Shown here: one piece after another, positions 15,535-17,316 of the stretch
Position numbering within the stretch: the first letter of the stretch is position 1
How the letters are laid out: the number at the start of each line of letters is the position of its first letter
Assembly: GCA_023245475.1 (NCBI GenBank)
Contig: JAHFKF010000021.1
Coordinates: 1 to 17,316, forward strand
Length of the DNA: 17,316 nucleotides
DNA from: Candidatus Levyibacteriota bacterium
Lineage (GTDB): Bacteria; Patescibacteriota; Microgenomatia; Levybacterales; UBA12049
Reading direction: 5' to 3'
Program-made: the position numbers and the translations under genes
Notes under the pieces: model-generated
Told to the model about the DNA's origin: nothing
What the model saw: the letters and a program-made list of their open reading frames with translations, nothing else
Databases searched by the model: none

Positions 15535-15747
15535 ATGTACGCTACAGATAAAACACTCACTGAACTCCTTGCAGAAGCAAGAGCAATACGCTTTGCCTTA
15601 GAGTGTAAAACCATATCTTATACTGAGGCGAAAAACCGTGTTAAGCCATTACTTGAGAAACTCAATAAAGCAGGTATACGTATAGCCAAAAAGTATGGAG
15701 TGAAATACAAAAAAGTTACCTTTCAAAACTTAGGCTCAAATTTTTAG
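15535..15747 (+). CDS. Small helical basic protein, 70 aa
   Basis: 70 residues: LTELLAEARAIRFALECKT, then SYTEAKNRVKPLLEKLNKAGIRIAKKYGVKYKKVTF. It is predicted to be two long helices with a basic C-terminal strand, and it has no signal or membrane segment. I do not recognise the family; the size, charge and position in a recombinase-bearing segment suggest a nucleic-acid-associated accessory protein, but this is inference. It has its own promoter and is divergent from the nuclease-like operon. Confidence 0.65.
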   Translation: MYATDKTLTELLAEARAIRFALECKTISYTEAKNRVKPLLEKLNKAGIRIAKKYGVKYKKVTFQNLGSNF

Positions 15748-15766
15748 CAAGAACTTTGGTTTTATC

Positions 15767-16051
15767 CTAGTTTCTTAGATCTTCTGTTTTGCTAACAAAT
15801 TCCTCAGGGATTGTGTAGTCAGGATTAAGTACGTTTGAACCCTTAATGTCTTGTACGGATATACTGTTATCGTCATCAAAATCAAAAGTTTTTAGCACAT
15901 CAAGTAATCGCTGTTGAAAGTCCTCTGTACCATGTGCTGTTACTATCAAGACAAATCCTTTACTGTCTTTTGGTTGCTGTATTTCAGCATGGTAGTTGTC
16001 TTCATTTTCACCAGTTGCAACATTAATAAATACTTCTTGTTCATCTTGCAT
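15767..16051 (-). CDS. Acidic hypothetical protein with an EF-hand-like loop
   Basis: 94 residues, strongly acidic. Residues 57-68 (DFDDDNSISVQD) match the 12-residue EF-hand loop pattern DxDxDxxIxxxD/E, preceded by a helix FQQRLLDVLKTF. This could bind calcium; no second EF-hand is visible. The ATG at 16051 is chosen because a perfect Shine-Dalgarno sits 8 nt before it. The in-frame GTG 16060 lies within that site. The gene overlaps the end of the serine recombinase by 11 bp, so the two are coupled, which suggests a job linked to recombination, perhaps control of it. No family is recognised. Confidence 0.72.
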   Translation of the reverse strand: MQDEQEVFINVATGENEDNYHAEIQQPKDSKGFVLIVTAHGTEDFQQRLLDVLKTFDFDDDNSISVQDIKGSNVLNPDYTIPEEFVSKTEDLRN

Positions 16052-16706
16052 GATAATCACCTCCTTTTAAATTCTTTATAGTGAGTTTATGTTTTTTTAA
16101 CCATAAACTGAAATTTGCCTCTGTTGTTCCGTATCTATTGGCGATAAATTTTTGAGTTGAGCCATTTTTGAGCAATGCTTCAATTTCTGGTCTGTAAACG
16201 TCCAGTTTGCTCTTACCTATTCCCTTGGGGCGTCCTAATTGCATACCACTTAGTTTCTTTGCCTGTAACGCTTCTTTTGTGCGTTTAGATATTAAATCTC
16301 TTTCTATTTCTGATGCCATTGCAAAAGCCATAGCGATAATTTTGCTTTGAATACTACTATCAAGTCTCCAGCTCCCCTTTACAGAGTAGATGTTAATTCC
16401 TTTTTGGGAAGCAATTGAAAGTATTTCCATACACTCTAACATGCTACGCCCTAATCGAGAAAGCTCAGAAACAATAACGTTATCTCCTTTTTCTGCCGTG
16501 TCCATTATTTCTGCTATCTTTCGTTTCTTCCATGAAATTTTTCCTGATAGTTTTTCTTCGACAAAATGAACATGTCCCAATTCCAATGAATGAGCAAGTT
16601 TCAGGATGTCTGCTTTATTTTTGTCGAGGTCTTGGTCTATGGTGCTGACTCGGAGGTAGGCGACTGTTTTGATAGGGGTACTAGATAGATTAAGTGAAAA
16701 CGTCAT
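16041..16706 (-). CDS. Small serine recombinase (resolvase/invertase family)
   Basis: 221 residues. The N-terminal resolvase domain includes VAYLRVSTIDQDLDKN with the nucleophile Ser in RVST, and SELSRLGRSMLE with catalytic Arg residues. Helix E (IQSKIIAMAFAMASEIERDLISKRTKEAL) follows. A hinge GMQLGRPKGIGKSKLD leads to a C-terminal HTH (LLKNGSTQKFIANRYGTTEANFSLWLKKH). The catalytic set looks intact. Such enzymes invert or excise DNA or resolve cointegrates between short crossover sites. It lies at the right part of the accessory segment, with a 16-bp inverted repeat just upstream. Translation start ATG 16706. Confidence 0.95.
   Translation of the reverse strand: MTFSLNLSSTPIKTVAYLRVSTIDQDLDKNKADILKLAHSLELGHVHFVEEKLSGKISWKKRKIAEIMDTAEKGDNVIVSELSRLGRSMLECMEILSIASQKGINIYSVKGSWRLDSSIQSKIIAMAFAMASEIERDLISKRTKEALQAKKLSGMQLGRPKGIGKSKLDVYRPEIEALLKNGSTQKFIANRYGTTEANFSLWLKKHKLTIKNLKGGDYHAR
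16056..16068 (-). promoter_or_regulatory. Full-length Shine-Dalgarno inside recombinase C-terminus
   Basis: AAAAGGAGGTGAT, complementary to the 16S rRNA 3' tail over 12 bases, 8 nt from GGAGG to ATG 16051. It is the only strong ribosome binding site seen in the window and codes for KGGD in the recombinase. Confidence 0.85.
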
Positions 16707-16718
16707 TTATCTATTTAT

Positions 16719-16746
16719 ATTATAACATAAATTATAAGGTTTTCAA
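16719..16746 (-). promoter_or_regulatory. Recombinase promoter
   Basis: TTGAAA (16741-16746), 16-bp spacer ending in TGT, TATAAT (16719-16724), so it also has an extended -10. The start codon is 12 nt downstream. Confidence 0.6.
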
Positions 16747-16773
16747 CGGTTTTCTTTTAATTTTAGCTTCAAA

Positions 16774-16789
16774 ATAAACGTTCGTTTAT
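16774..16789. repeat. 16-bp inverted repeat upstream of recombinase
   Basis: ATAAACG-TT-CGTTTAT, a perfect 7-bp inverted repeat with a 2-bp centre. It lies 67 bp upstream of the recombinase start, within the 145-bp gap to the HEPN gene. It could be a recombination crossover or operator site. Confidence 0.5.
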
Positions 16790-16851
16790 ATTATATTTTT
16801 GAATTTAATTTTGGTATATTAAAGATATTTTTGTTGCTAAGGATAAACATA

Positions 16852-17316
16852 TTATTTTTTATATTTTTTATTAACTATATAGTCTTCAAAAACGGAAATA
16901 AAATAAGAACAAAAAGCAGATACGTCATCAACTCTTGCTTTTATTTCAGATAATGTCATTCTAGTTCCTACATCAGCTGCAGATTGGTTGCCGTGAGCAA
17001 TATTTATACGATTAGTAACAATATCCTCAAGTCTGCCTCGAAATCTAATATCGTGAAAAATTGGTTCAGTTAAGCAGAATGTATTCCAGATACTTTGTAG
17101 TTGTAGATATTGTATGTTCTTTCCATCTGTAGGCATAAGATCATTTGCAATATTTATGATGATATCGTCTTCAACTTTTTTGAATAACGAATACCTTTTG
17201 TCCCATTTTTTTAAGCTAACTCTCATTAAAGAATCTAGTTCTGGATTTAAAACTAGTCCTAAAATTATTGGTTTTACATCATTTAATTTAATAGATTCCT
17301 GATTAATATAAAATAT
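16852..17316 (-). CDS. HEPN domain protein, MAE_28990/MAE_18760-like (partial, N-terminus beyond right edge)
   Basis: 154 codons are open from the right edge to TAA at 16852. An internal ATG at 17226 is not the real start, since the frame stays open upstream (IFYINQESIKLNDVKPIILG...). Near the C-terminus, RLEDIVTNRINIAHG carries the HEPN catalytic motif R-x4-H (RINIAH), followed by TLSEIKARVDDVSAFCSYFISVFEDYI. This arrangement matches the MAE_28990/RiboL-PSP HEPN group of RNases, known from defence and toxin-antitoxin loci. It would cut RNA, acting as a dimer. Family placement is from memory of motif layout; partner genes lie outside the window. Confidence 0.72.
   Translation of the reverse strand: MFYINQESIKLNDVKPIILGLVLNPELDSLMRVSLKKWDKRYSLFKKVEDDIIINIANDLMPTDGKNIQYLQLQSIWNTFCLTEPIFHDIRFRGRLEDIVTNRINIAHGNQSAADVGTRMTLSEIKARVDDVSAFCSYFISVFEDYIVNKKYKK

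Noticed and set aside
15351..15614. 87-codon minus-strand frame
   Set aside because: It overlaps the 70-aa gene and the start of the nuclease-like gene, has a poor protein-like composition, and lacks a promoter.
1..17316. CRISPR array
   Set aside because: No regularly spaced direct repeats were seen; the only repeats are the ileS insertions and short inverted repeats.

Overview
The window looks like part of a Patescibacteria (Candidate Phyla Radiation) chromosome. The reasons are a class III-type pilin typical of these genomes, an isoleucyl-tRNA synthetase with PHYGS/KMSKN signatures, short tightly packed genes, standard-code reading frames, and an almost complete lack of Shine-Dalgarno sequences. 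Instead, many genes have a recognisable -35/-10 promoter whose -10 box ends only 6-8 nt before the start codon, implying leaderless mRNAs. The phylum assignment is an inference from gene style; no rRNA is present to confirm it.

Region 1 (1-8084) is core-like. It holds ileS (minus, 3' end beyond the left edge), a type IV pilin-like gene (minus), an orphan membrane histidine kinase (plus), and a minus-strand run of Nudix hydrolase, secreted SNase-Excalibur nuclease and MFS transporter, followed by an acyltransferase-3 membrane protein (plus). The kinase and MFS genes converge and overlap by 65 bp. ileS carries three in-frame repeat or palindrome insertions that add peptide segments to the enzyme.

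Region 2 (about 8085-17316) is more AT-rich and accessory in character. It holds a pair of small hypothetical genes, a loosely coding stretch with gene remnants, a KAP P-loop NTPase, a phage-terminase-small-subunit-like HTH protein, an XRE regulator, and a two-pass membrane protein with an outer domain. It continues with a translationally coupled pair (a protein with a PD-(D/E)XK-like motif followed by an aminoglycoside-phosphotransferase-fold protein), a small basic protein, a small serine recombinase coupled to an acidic EF-hand-loop protein, and an HEPN-domain protein running off the right edge.

Together, region 2 resembles a mobile defence-type island: recombinase, KAP ATPase, HEPN RNase-like protein, candidate nuclease plus kinase, and small regulators. 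The most likely undescribed unit is the nuclease-like/kinase-like two-gene operon at 13015-15364. That function is inferred from motifs and context only.
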